The notes under the pieces are model-generated. The model was not told the DNA's origin. It saw only the letters and a program-made list of their open reading frames with translations, and ran no database searches. Positions 56,524 to 64,000 of a stretch of 64,000 bases of DNA are shown here, piece after piece. How positions within the stretch are numbered: the stretch's first letter is position 1; each line of letters opens with the position of its first letter. A program made the translations under genes and the position numbers. This DNA comes from Pseudomonas sp. FP198 (GTDB taxonomy: Bacteria > Pseudomonadota > Gammaproteobacteria > Pseudomonadales > Pseudomonadaceae): NCBI RefSeq assembly GCF_030687895.1, contig NZ_CP117452.1:3737501-3801500 (forward strand), written 5' to 3'.

Positions 56524-58223
56524 TCACTGACCCCAGGAGTCGCGCAAGGTCACGGTACGGTTGAACACCGGAGCACCGGGTTTCGAGTCCTTGATATCCG
56601 CGCAGAAGTAGCCTTCGCGCTCGAACTGGAAACGGTCTTCCGGCTGTGCGTTGCCCAGCGAAGGCTCGGCACGACAACCGGTGAGTACTTGCAGGGAGTC
56701 AGGGTTGATGTTGTCCAGGAAACTGGCGCTGTCCTCGGCCTTCTCCGGGTTCGGCGAACGGAACAGGCGATCGTACAGGCGCACTTCGCACTCGACGCTG
56801 GCGGCGGCCGGCACCCAGTGGATCACGCCCTTGACCTTGCGACCTTCCGGGTTCTTGCCCAGGGTGTCGGGATCGTACGAGCAACGCAGCTCGACGATAT
56901 TGCCGTCGGCGTCCTTGATCGCCTCGTCGGCACGGATCACGTAGCTGCCGCGCAAGCGCACTTCGCCGGCCGGCTCCAGGCGCTTGTAGCCCTTTGGTGG
57001 TTCTTCCATGAAGTCGTCACGGTCGATGTAGATTTCCCGGGCAAACGGCAGGACGCGCACGCCCATGTCTTCTTTCGGGTGGCACGGCAGTTCGAGATTC
57101 TCGACCTGGCCTTCCGGGTAATTGGTGATGACGACTTTCAGCGGACGCAACACGCACATGGCGCGCGGTGCGCTGTGGTCCAGGTCCTCACGAATGCTGA
57201 ATTCCAGCATGCCGAAATCGACCACGCCGTCGGAACGGTTGGTGCCGACCATCTCGCAGAAATTGCGGATCGACTTCGGCGTGTAGCCACGACGGCGGAA
57301 ACCCGACAGCGTCGACATGCGTGGGTCATCCCAGCCGTTCACGTGCTTCTCGTCCACCAGTTGCTTGAGCTTGCGCTTGCTGGTGATCGTGTAGTTCAGG
57401 TTCAGGCGGCTGAATTCATACTGGCGCGGGTTGGCCGGCACCGGCAGATGCTCGAGGAACCACTCGTACAGCGGACGATGGCTTTCGAATTCCAGGGTGC
57501 AGATCGAGTGCGTGATGCCTTCGATGGCGTCCGACTGGCCATGGGTGAAGTCATAGTTCGGGTAGATGCACCACTTGTCGCCGGTCTGGTGGTGATGAGC
57601 GTGACGGATGCGGTACATGATCGGGTCGCGCAGGTTCATGTTCGGCGAGGCCATGTCGATCTTCGCGCGCAGCGCACGCGGGCACCGTCCGCGAACTCAC
57701 CGGCGCGCATGCGGGCAAACAGGTCGAGGTTCTCTTCCACGCTGCGGTCACGGAACGGGCTGTTCCTGCCCGGCTCGGTCAGGCTGCCGCGATATTCCTT
57801 GGCCTGCTCCGGCGTCAGGTCACATACATAGGCGTTGCCGGACTTGATCAGTTCCACCGCCCAGTCATGCAACTGGTCGAAATACTGCGAGGCGTAGCGC
57901 ACTTCGCCGGCCCATTCGAAGCCCAGCCACTTGACGTCGCTCTTGATCGCGTCGATGTATTCCTGGTCTTCCTTGGCCGGGTTGGTGTCATCGAAACGCA
58001 GGTGCGTGACGCCGCCGAACTCCTCGGCCAGGCCGAAGTTCACGCAAATGGATTTGGCGTGACCGATGTGCAGATAGCCGTTGGGCTCCGGCGGAAAACG
58101 GGTGACGATCTGCGTGTGCTTACCCGAATCCAGGTCCGCCTGGATGATCGGGCGCAGGAAATTGACCGGCACGGCCGGGCCGGTCTTGGAATTCGAGGTA
58201 GGGTCGACAGTGGGCTTGCTCAT
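56524..58223 (-). CDS. glnS: Glutaminyl-tRNA synthetase (two-base frameshift)
   Basis: The restored enzyme has 565 residues, normal for GlnRS. The N-terminal part has [14 protein letters not shown] (HIGH) and R-F-D-D-T-N-P. After G-E-F-A-D-G-A-R-V the frame is lost by two extra bases near 57672-57677; it resumes [14 protein letters not shown] and continues to the end. The class I K-M-S-K-S-like region reads T-S-K-R-K-L. The start at 58223 (M-S-K-P-T) has AAGGAT close by. GlnRS is expected to be essential, so a real inactivating frameshift is unlikely. Confidence 0.92.
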
Positions 58224-58473
58224 AGGATCCTTGAACATACAAGTGCGCGGCCGGGTGCGGCCTGATAAATCAAAGCCCGTATCATAGCCGATGCTGTCAA
58301 GCACCTGACAGGCCAGGCCGGCAAACGACTGAATTTATTCGACAGCCAGATGAAAAACAGCCTCGAAATTCGCGCATGGCGCGCTAAACTGCCCAGCCTG
58401 GCCGATTACAGCCAGACCGGTTGCGGGCGTCTGCGCCCCCGAAACCCACGAATTCCTTGAAAGAGTAGTGATC

Positions 58474-58977
58474 ATGACCCAAGTCAAACTGACCACCAAC
58501 CATGGCGACATCGTCCTGGAGCTGAACGCCGAGAAGGCACCGATTACCGTTGCCAACTTCGTTGAATACGTCAAGGCCGGCCACTACGAAAACACCGTTT
58601 TCCACCGTGTCATCGGCAACTTCATGATCCAGGGCGGTGGTTTCGAACCTGGCATGAAAGAAAAGAAAGACAAGCGCCCGAGCATCCAGAACGAAGCCGA
58701 CAACGGCCTTTCCAACGACAAATACACCGTTGCCATGGCCCGTACCATGGAGCCGCATTCGGCTTCCGCGCAGTTCTTCATCAACGTCGCCGACAACAGC
58801 TTCCTGAACCACAGCGGCAAGACCGTACAGGGCTGGGGCTACGCCGTATTCGGTAAAGTAGTTGAAGGCACCGACGTGGTCGACAAGATCAAAGGCGTCT
58901 CCACTACTTCCAAGGCTGGCCACCAGGACGTCCCGGCAGAAGACGTGATCATCGAGAAAGCCGAGATCATTGAGTGA
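58474..58977 (+). CDS. ppiB: Peptidyl-prolyl cis-trans isomerase B (cyclophilin)
   Basis: This 167-residue cytoplasmic cyclophilin has V-F-H-R-V-I with the catalytic arginine, [26 protein letters not shown] and V-F-G-K-V-V-E-G. No signal peptide is present. The start is the ATG at 58474, six bases inside an open GTG. It is divergent from glnS and overlaps lpxH by four bases (GTGA). Confidence 0.95.
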   Translation: MTQVKLTTNHGDIVLELNAEKAPITVANFVEYVKAGHYENTVFHRVIGNFMIQGGGFEPGMKEKKDKRPSIQNEADNGLSNDKYTVAMARTMEPHSASAQFFINVADNSFLNHSGKTVQGWGYAVFGKVVEGTDVVDKIKGVSTTSKAGHQDVPAEDVIIEKAEIIE

Positions 58978-59741
58978 TATTGCTGATTTCAGATCTGCAT
59001 CTGGAAGAGGAGCGCCCGGACATCACCCGGGCGTTTCTGGATTTACTCGCCACACGCGCCCGCTCGGCGCAAGCGTTATACATTCTGGGCGACTTCTTCG
59101 AAGCCTGGATCGGCGACGATGCCATGACGCCGTTCCAGCGTTCCATCTGCCAGGCCCTGCGCGAATTGAGCGACAGCGGCACGGCGATTTTCCTGATGCA
59201 CGGCAACCGCGACTTCATGCTCGGGCAGGCTTTCTGCAAAGCCGCTGGCTGCACCCTGCTCAAGGATCCGACCGTCGTGCAATTCAATGCCGAGCCGGTG
59301 CTGCTGATGCACGGCGACAGCCTGTGCACGCGGGACGTCGGCTACATGAAACTGCGGCGCTGGCTGCGCAACCCGGTCACGCTGTTCATCCTGCGCCACC
59401 TGCCCTTGCGCAGCCGCCAGAAACTGGCGCGCAAGCTGCGCAGTGAAAGCCGCACGCAGGTGAGGATGAAAGCCAACGACATCGTTGACGTCACGCCAGA
59501 AGAGGTCCCGCGCGTGATGCAGCACTATGGCGTGAAAACCTTGGTCCACGGCCACACCCACCGCCCCGCCATCCACAAGCTGCAACTGGGCGAACACGCC
59601 GCCCGGCGCATCGTGCTCGGGGATTGGGACAAGCAGGGCTGGGCGTTACAGATGGATGAGCAGGGCTTTTCGCTGGCGCCGTTCGAGTTTGCGCCGCCGC
59701 CACAACTGCCGGCACCGGACACAATCTCCGATCCAATATAA
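58974..59741 (+). CDS. lpxH: UDP-2,3-diacylglucosamine diphosphatase
   Basis: This metallophosphoesterase has S-D-L-H-L at the start, G-D-F-F-E, H-G-N-R-D-F, H-G-D-S-L and H-G-H-T-H-R-P, the full metal-binding set of LpxH. It removes UMP from UDP-2,3-diacylglucosamine in lipid A synthesis at the inner membrane. The GTG at 58974 overlaps the ppiB stop. At 255 residues it is slightly longer than usual because of a proline-rich tail. Confidence 0.93.
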   Translation: MILLISDLHLEEERPDITRAFLDLLATRARSAQALYILGDFFEAWIGDDAMTPFQRSICQALRELSDSGTAIFLMHGNRDFMLGQAFCKAAGCTLLKDPTVVQFNAEPVLLMHGDSLCTRDVGYMKLRRWLRNPVTLFILRHLPLRSRQKLARKLRSESRTQVRMKANDIVDVTPEEVPRVMQHYGVKTLVHGHTHRPAIHKLQLGEHAARRIVLGDWDKQGWALQMDEQGFSLAPFEFAPPPQLPAPDTISDPI

Positions 59742-59746
59742 ATCCC

Positions 59747-59837
59747 CTGTGGGAGCGAGCTTGCTCGCGATAGCGGTGCATCAGCCAACGAAAATGTTGG
59801 ATATGAGTCCGCAATCGCGAGCAAGCTCGCTCCCACA
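59747..59837. repeat. REP doublet (REPIN)
   Basis: CTGTGGGAGCGAGCTTGCTC and the inverted GAGCAAGCTCGCTCCCACA flank about 50 bases between the convergent ends of lpxH and the transporter gene. Confidence 0.88.
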
Positions 59838-59856
59838 TTGGAATTGCATTACCCAG

Positions 59857-61386
59857 TCAATGCCCTGCCGAAGCAGGCCCGGCCTTCGCCGCAAACGGCG
59901 GTTTCGCCAGCCACACCAGCAGGATCAACCCCATGAACGCCCAGCCCAGCAGCGTGAAATAATCCACGGTGGAGAGCATGTACGCCTGGCTGGTGAGGAT
60001 CTGGTCGAGCTGCGCGTACACCGGCGTGCTCGCTCCGCCAAGCTGGTTGATCGTCTCGCGCGTGGCCGGTTCGAAGGTGCTGATGCTTTCGCTCAGGTAG
60101 GCATGGTGCTGGTCGGCGCGGCGGATCCAGATCCAGGTGGTCAGCGACGCGGCAAAACTGCCGCCCAGGGTCCGCAGGAACGTCGCCAGCCCCGCGCCAT
60201 CGGCGATCTGCTGGGGTGGCAGGTCGGACATCAGGATGCTCAGGGTCGGCATGAAGAACAGCGCCACGCCAATGCCCATGAACAGCTGCACCAGGGCAAT
60301 GTGCTGGAAATCCACCTCGTTGGTAAACCCGGCGCGCATGAAGCAACTCAGGCCGATCGCCAGGAAAGCCAGCCCGGCCAGCAGGCGCAGGTCGAACTTG
60401 TGGGCGTATTTACCAACGAAAGGTGACATCAACACCGGCAGGATCCCGATGGGCGCGACTGCCAGGCCGGCCCAGGTGGCGGTATAACCCATCTGGGTCT
60501 GCAACCACTGTGGCAGGATCAGGTTGATGCCGAAGAACCCGGCATAACCACCCACCAGCACAATCGTCCCGATGCGAAAGTTGCGATAGGCAAACAGCCG
60601 CAGGTTGACCACCGGATGGCGGTCGGTCATTTCCCAGATCACGAACACCGCCAGCGCAACGACCGAAATCAGCGCGCCGACGATGATGAAGTTCGACTCG
60701 AACCAATCCAGGTCGTTGCCCTTGTCGAGGATCACCTGCAACGCCCCGACACCGATGATCAGGGTGATCAACCCGACGTAATCCATCGGCTGGCGACTGG
60801 TGACCACCGGTCGCGCCTTGAGCTGCTGACGCACCACCAGCACGGCGAATATCCCGATCGGCACGTTGATGAAGAAAATCCACGGCCAGCTGTAGCTGTC
60901 GGTGATCCAGCCACCCAGGATCGGCCCGGCGATCGGCGCCACCACGGTGACCATCGCCAGCAATGCCAAGGCCATGCCGCGCCTGGCCGGCGGGTACACG
61001 GCAATCAGCAAGGTCTGGGTCATCGGATACAGAGGCCCGGCCACCAGGCCCTGAACCACACGAAAACCGATCAGCTCGGGCATCGACGTGGAAACCCCGC
61101 AGAGGAACGAGGCCAGGACGAACAGCATCGTTGCCCACAAAAACAGTTTCACCTCGCCAAACCGGCGGCTCAGCCAACCGGTCAGCGGTAGCGCGATCGC
61201 ATTGCTCACCGCAAACGAGGTGATGACCCAGGTGCCCTGCTCCGAACTGACGCCCAGGTTGCCGGAAATGGTCGGCAAGGCGACGTTGGCGATGGTCGTG
61301 TCGAGCACCTGCATGAACGTCGCCAGCGACAACCCGATGGTGCTGAGCAACAGGCTGGGCGGCGTGAAGGACGCGTTATTGCTCAT
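59857..61386 (-). CDS. DHA2-family multidrug efflux MFS transporter (EmrB-like)
   Basis: This 509-residue inner-membrane protein has about 14 hydrophobic segments and the DHA2 signatures: M-Q-V-L-D-T-T-I-A-N-V-A in segment 1, G-W-L-S-R-R-F-G in the first loop and G-P-I-L-G-G-W-I in segment 5. It pumps drugs with the proton gradient through a membrane-fusion partner. The frame opens at 61434, but the ATG at 61386 (M-S-N-N-A-S-F) fits better. It is the last gene of the efflux operon; a REP doublet separates it from the emrA-like gene. Confidence 0.93.
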   Translation of the reverse strand: MSNNASFTPPSLLLSTIGLSLATFMQVLDTTIANVALPTISGNLGVSSEQGTWVITSFAVSNAIALPLTGWLSRRFGEVKLFLWATMLFVLASFLCGVSTSMPELIGFRVVQGLVAGPLYPMTQTLLIAVYPPARRGMALALLAMVTVVAPIAGPILGGWITDSYSWPWIFFINVPIGIFAVLVVRQQLKARPVVTSRQPMDYVGLITLIIGVGALQVILDKGNDLDWFESNFIIVGALISVVALAVFVIWEMTDRHPVVNLRLFAYRNFRIGTIVLVGGYAGFFGINLILPQWLQTQMGYTATWAGLAVAPIGILPVLMSPFVGKYAHKFDLRLLAGLAFLAIGLSCFMRAGFTNEVDFQHIALVQLFMGIGVALFFMPTLSILMSDLPPQQIADGAGLATFLRTLGGSFAASLTTWIWIRRADQHHAYLSESISTFEPATRETINQLGGASTPVYAQLDQILTSQAYMLSTVDYFTLLGWAFMGLILLVWLAKPPFAAKAGPASAGH

Positions 61387-61440
61387 TGCGAGAATCCTGA
61401 ATCGGAGGTGGTGAAATTTGTCTGGGCAAGACACAAACCC

Positions 61441-61530
61441 TGTGGGAGCGAGCCTGCTCGCGAAAGCGCTGTGTCAGTCACCATGGATGCAAGCTGGCCC
61501 GCCGCCATCGCGAGCAAGCTCGCTCCCACA
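61441..61530. repeat. REP doublet (REPIN) inside the efflux operon
   Basis: TGTGGGAGCGAGCCTGCTCG and the inverted CGAGCAAGCTCGCTCCCACA lie in the 192-base gap between the emrA-like and emrB-like genes. In this position it could attenuate or stabilise the operon mRNA. Confidence 0.88.
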
Positions 61531-61578
61531 AGTCCTGCTCCTTTCCTGATAATGCACAAGGTCTGCCTACGACAGCCT

Positions 61579-62775
61579 TCAACGCTGCGCGGTCTTGCTC
61601 GCCGCCGCGCTGTTCTCATGAATCAGCCGAGTGATCATCGCGTCGGCGTCGGCCAGCTGGCGGTCGTAGACCTGGGTGCTGAACGAGGCTTTTTGCGGTG
61701 GCTGCTGCGCCAGTACCGGGCCGCTCTGGTCGTGGAGATTGACGTTGACCTGGGTCGACAGGCCGACCCGCAGCGGATGCCTGGCCAGCTCCTCGGCATT
61801 GATATGAATGCGCACCGGCACCCGCTGGACAATCTTGATCCAGTTACCGGTGGCGTTCTGCGCTGGGAGCAAGGCAAACGCACTGCCGGTGCCGGCGCCC
61901 AGGCTGTCCACCGTGCCGCTGTACTTCACGTCGCTGCCATAAAGGTCGGTCTCGATGTCCACCGGCTGGCCGATGCGCATGTCACGCAGCTGGGTTTCCT
62001 TGAAGTTGGCGTCGATCCACAGCTGGTCCAACGGGATCACCGCCATCAGCGCCGTGCCCGGCTGCACGCGTTGCCCGAGCTGAACGGTGCGCTTGGCGAC
62101 GTAACCGGTCACCGGCGCAATCAAGGTGCTGCGGGCATTGCTCAGGTAAGCCTGGCGCAGTTGCGCGGCCGCCGCCTGCACGTCGGGATGGTTCGACACC
62201 ACGGTGTCATCCACCAGCGCGCTGGTCGTCATGAGTTGTTGCCGGGCATTGGCCAGGGCGTTCTGCGCCGAGGTCAGGTCGTCCCGGGCGTGGGACAGTT
62301 CTTCCTGGGAAATCGCCCCGCCGGCCGCCAGGTTCTTGCGTCGGTTGTAGTTTTCCCGGGCCTTCTGCACTTCCGCTTCCTGCGCATGTACCTGCGCTTT
62401 CATGCCGTCGACATTGCTGTACAAACCACGCACCTGACGCACGGTATGGGCCAGGTTGGCCTGGGCACTTTGCAAGGCAACCTCGGCGTCGTTCGGGTCG
62501 AACTGCACCAGCACCTGGCCTTCGCGCACCAGGTCACCGTCATCGGCGCCAATGCTCACCACGGTGCCGGTGACTTGCGGGGTGATTTCCACCACGTTGC
62601 CGTTCACGTAGGCATCGTCGGTGCTTTCGCTCCAGCGTCCATACAGTTCATGCCAGGCCCAGACACCGACGCCGGCGAGAATGACGATCAGGGCCAGGGC
62701 CAGCAGCAACACCTTGCGCTTGCGCGGGTTGCCGCTGTCCTGTTGGGTTTCTTGGGTAGTTTCGGCAGTTGCCAT
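61579..62775 (-). CDS. EmrA-like membrane-fusion protein
   Basis: This 398-residue HlyD-family adaptor has an N-terminal membrane anchor (L-L-L-A-L-A-L-I-V-I-L-A-G-V-G-V-W-A-W). The biotinyl-lipoyl first half is V-E-I-T-P-Q-V-T-G-T-V-V-S-I-G. An alpha-helical hairpin of about 100 residues follows, then the second half V-T-G-Y-V-A-K-R-T-V-Q-L-G-Q-R-V. It links the inner-membrane pump to the outer-membrane channel across the periplasm. The channel gene precedes it with a gap of 15 bases. Confidence 0.94.
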   Translation of the reverse strand: MATAETTQETQQDSGNPRKRKVLLLALALIVILAGVGVWAWHELYGRWSESTDDAYVNGNVVEITPQVTGTVVSIGADDGDLVREGQVLVQFDPNDAEVALQSAQANLAHTVRQVRGLYSNVDGMKAQVHAQEAEVQKARENYNRRKNLAAGGAISQEELSHARDDLTSAQNALANARQQLMTTSALVDDTVVSNHPDVQAAAAQLRQAYLSNARSTLIAPVTGYVAKRTVQLGQRVQPGTALMAVIPLDQLWIDANFKETQLRDMRIGQPVDIETDLYGSDVKYSGTVDSLGAGTGSAFALLPAQNATGNWIKIVQRVPVRIHINAEELARHPLRVGLSTQVNVNLHDQSGPVLAQQPPQKASFSTQVYDRQLADADAMITRLIHENSAAASKTAQR

Positions 62776-62790
62776 GACAAGTACCTCGAA

Positions 62791-64000
62791 TCAGTGAGTC
62801 GGCGCGGTGGCGGCCGGAGTGGCCGAAGCGATGGTTTGGGTATCGAAACCACCGCCCAGGGCCTGCATCAGTTGGATCGACAGATCGATCTGCTCGGCAT
62901 TGAGGGTCGCCAGTTGGCGCTGGGCCTGGAGCAGTTGTTGCTCGATGCTCAACACGTCCAGGTAATTGCCGATACCGGAACCGTAGCGCTGGACCACGGT
63001 GTCGTAGGAGTTGCGGGCGATATCCACCGCGTGTTGCTGGGCGCCGAGCTGCCGACCGATGTCGCGCAACTGGTTGATGGTGTCGCTGACGTCGCCAAGG
63101 GCCGTGACCAGGCTCTTGTTGTATTGCGCCACCGCCAGGTCGTAGTCGGCGTCCCGGGCATCCAGGTCCGCCCGCAGTCGGCCGCCGTCGAAGATCGGCA
63201 GCGACACGGTCGGCGCCACGTTGAAGAAACGACTGGGCGCGCCGAACATCGCGTCACCCAGCAGCGATTGCACCCCCGCCGCCGCGCTCAGGTTGAGGTT
63301 GGGGTAGAAGTTAGTCTTGCCGGCCTCGATGTTCTTGCTCGCCGCCTCGACCCGCCACCGCGCCGCGACCAGGTCCGGACGGCGGCCGAGCAACTCGGCC
63401 GGCAGATTAGACGGCAGTGCCACCGCGCTGGCCTGCAGCACGTTGGGCCGGGCGATTTCGTTGCCCCGGTCAGGGCCTTTACCCAGCAGCACCGCCAAGG
63501 CGATCTTTGTGCTTTGCAGGCGCTTTTCCGCGTCGATCAGCGTCGCATCGGCGCTGGCTTCGAGGCTTTCGGTCTGCTGGAACTGGTATTCGCTGTCGAT
63601 CCCGGCACCGAGACGGCGCTTGCCCAGGTCGAGCATCTGCCGCGTGCGCTTGAGGTCTTCATTGGCCAGGTCATAAATGATGTGGGCCTGGCCCAGGTCG
63701 CTGTAGGCCCGGGCCACGTCGGCGGCGAGGGTCAGTTGCGCGGCCTGGCGATCGATCTCGGCGGCGCGGGCCTGGCCCAGGGTCGCTTCCCAGGCGGCAC
63801 GTTGGCCGCCCCAGAGGTCGAAGTTGTAATTGAAATCCACGCTCAGCGAACGCAGCGTGCTATAGGCCCCGCCCTGCCCTTGCGGGTCCTGGTCACGGGC
63901 CAGGCGCGAACGGCTGACACTGCCGCTGGCGTCGAGGGTCGGCAGGCGCGCGGCATTCGCGGCATAGGCAGCGGCACTGGCCTGGTGCACCCGGGCGCTG
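62791..64000 (-). CDS. NodT/OprM-family outer-membrane efflux channel (partial)
   Basis: The open frame runs beyond the window, so the N-terminus with signal peptide is missing. The visible 400 residues show repeated long helices and strands of the outer-membrane factor family: P-T-L-D-A-S-G-S-V-S-R-S, F-N-Y-N-F-D-L-W-G-G, R-R-P-D-L-V-A-A-R-W-R-V-E-A-A and G-K-T-N-F-Y-P-N-L-N-L-S. It is the trimeric exit duct of the tripartite pump encoded by the next two genes. Confidence 0.94.
   Translation of the reverse strand, partial: SARVHQASAAAYAANAARLPTLDASGSVSRSRLARDQDPQGQGGAYSTLRSLSVDFNYNFDLWGGQRAAWEATLGQARAAEIDRQAAQLTLAADVARAYSDLGQAHIIYDLANEDLKRTRQMLDLGKRRLGAGIDSEYQFQQTESLEASADATLIDAEKRLQSTKIALAVLLGKGPDRGNEIARPNVLQASAVALPSNLPAELLGRRPDLVAARWRVEAASKNIEAGKTNFYPNLNLSAAAGVQSLLGDAMFGAPSRFFNVAPTVSLPIFDGGRLRADLDARDADYDLAVAQYNKSLVTALGDVSDTINQLRDIGRQLGAQQHAVDIARNSYDTVVQRYGSGIGNYLDVLSIEQQLLQAQRQLATLNAEQIDLSIQLMQALGGGFDTQTIASATPAATAPTH

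Overview
The window looks like chromosomal DNA of a Pseudomonas of the P. fluorescens group. The evidence is the gene order thrS-infC-rpmI-rplT-pheS-pheT-ihfA-merR-tRNA-Pro, an rsmE-type CsrA gene, a periplasmic glutaminase-asparaginase gene behind a sigma-54-like promoter, and several copies of the inverted REP repeat typical of these species (core GGGAGCGAGC...GCTCGCTCCC).

Layout. Positions 1-1899 are ordinary chromosome: a LysR tail, then an EamA exporter and a short-chain dehydrogenase. Positions 2045-3400 hold two small membrane-protein genes and a decayed phage integrase. Positions 3473-33877 are a genomic island of about 30 kb inserted at the 3' end of tRNA-Pro(GGG). It is bounded by 47-bp direct repeats with one mismatch and carries its own tyrosine integrase. 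The rest is core: the tRNA, the thrS-to-ihfA translation cluster (39-41 kb back to 34 kb, minus strand), a cold-shock gene, a ribose operon (rbsB-A-C-R-K-D plus an exported nucleoside hydrolase), ansB, an endonuclease I gene, rsmE, cysS, glnS, ppiB, lpxH, and an EmrAB/NodT-type efflux operon cut by the window edge.

The island is a stack of putative defence modules of different base composition: (a) an AT-rich pair of DUF262 protein and OLD-like ATPase/TOPRIM protein; (b) dndBCDE, the DNA phosphorothioation genes, with no dndFGH restriction genes in view; (c) an exported/membrane protein next to a methyltransferase, then a zinc-protease-like gene; (d) a DGQHR (DndB-like) protein overlapping a GIY-YIG nuclease gene; (e) a long minus-strand cluster of an 1800-residue GHKL ATPase-DUF3883 protein, an HNH nuclease, a winged-helix protein, two small coiled-coil proteins and a membrane-anchored SF1 helicase. 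I do not recognise (a), (d) or (e) as named systems, and (e) is the best candidate for something undescribed.

Caution. Seven otherwise good genes are each broken by one small indel, mostly in short homopolymers: dndD, the DGQHR gene, the GIY-YIG gene, the helicase, rbsD, ansB and glnS. Because glnS is expected to be essential and the indels fall in core and island alike, sequencing error is the simplest explanation. I therefore annotate these as genes with a frameshift rather than as true pseudogenes.
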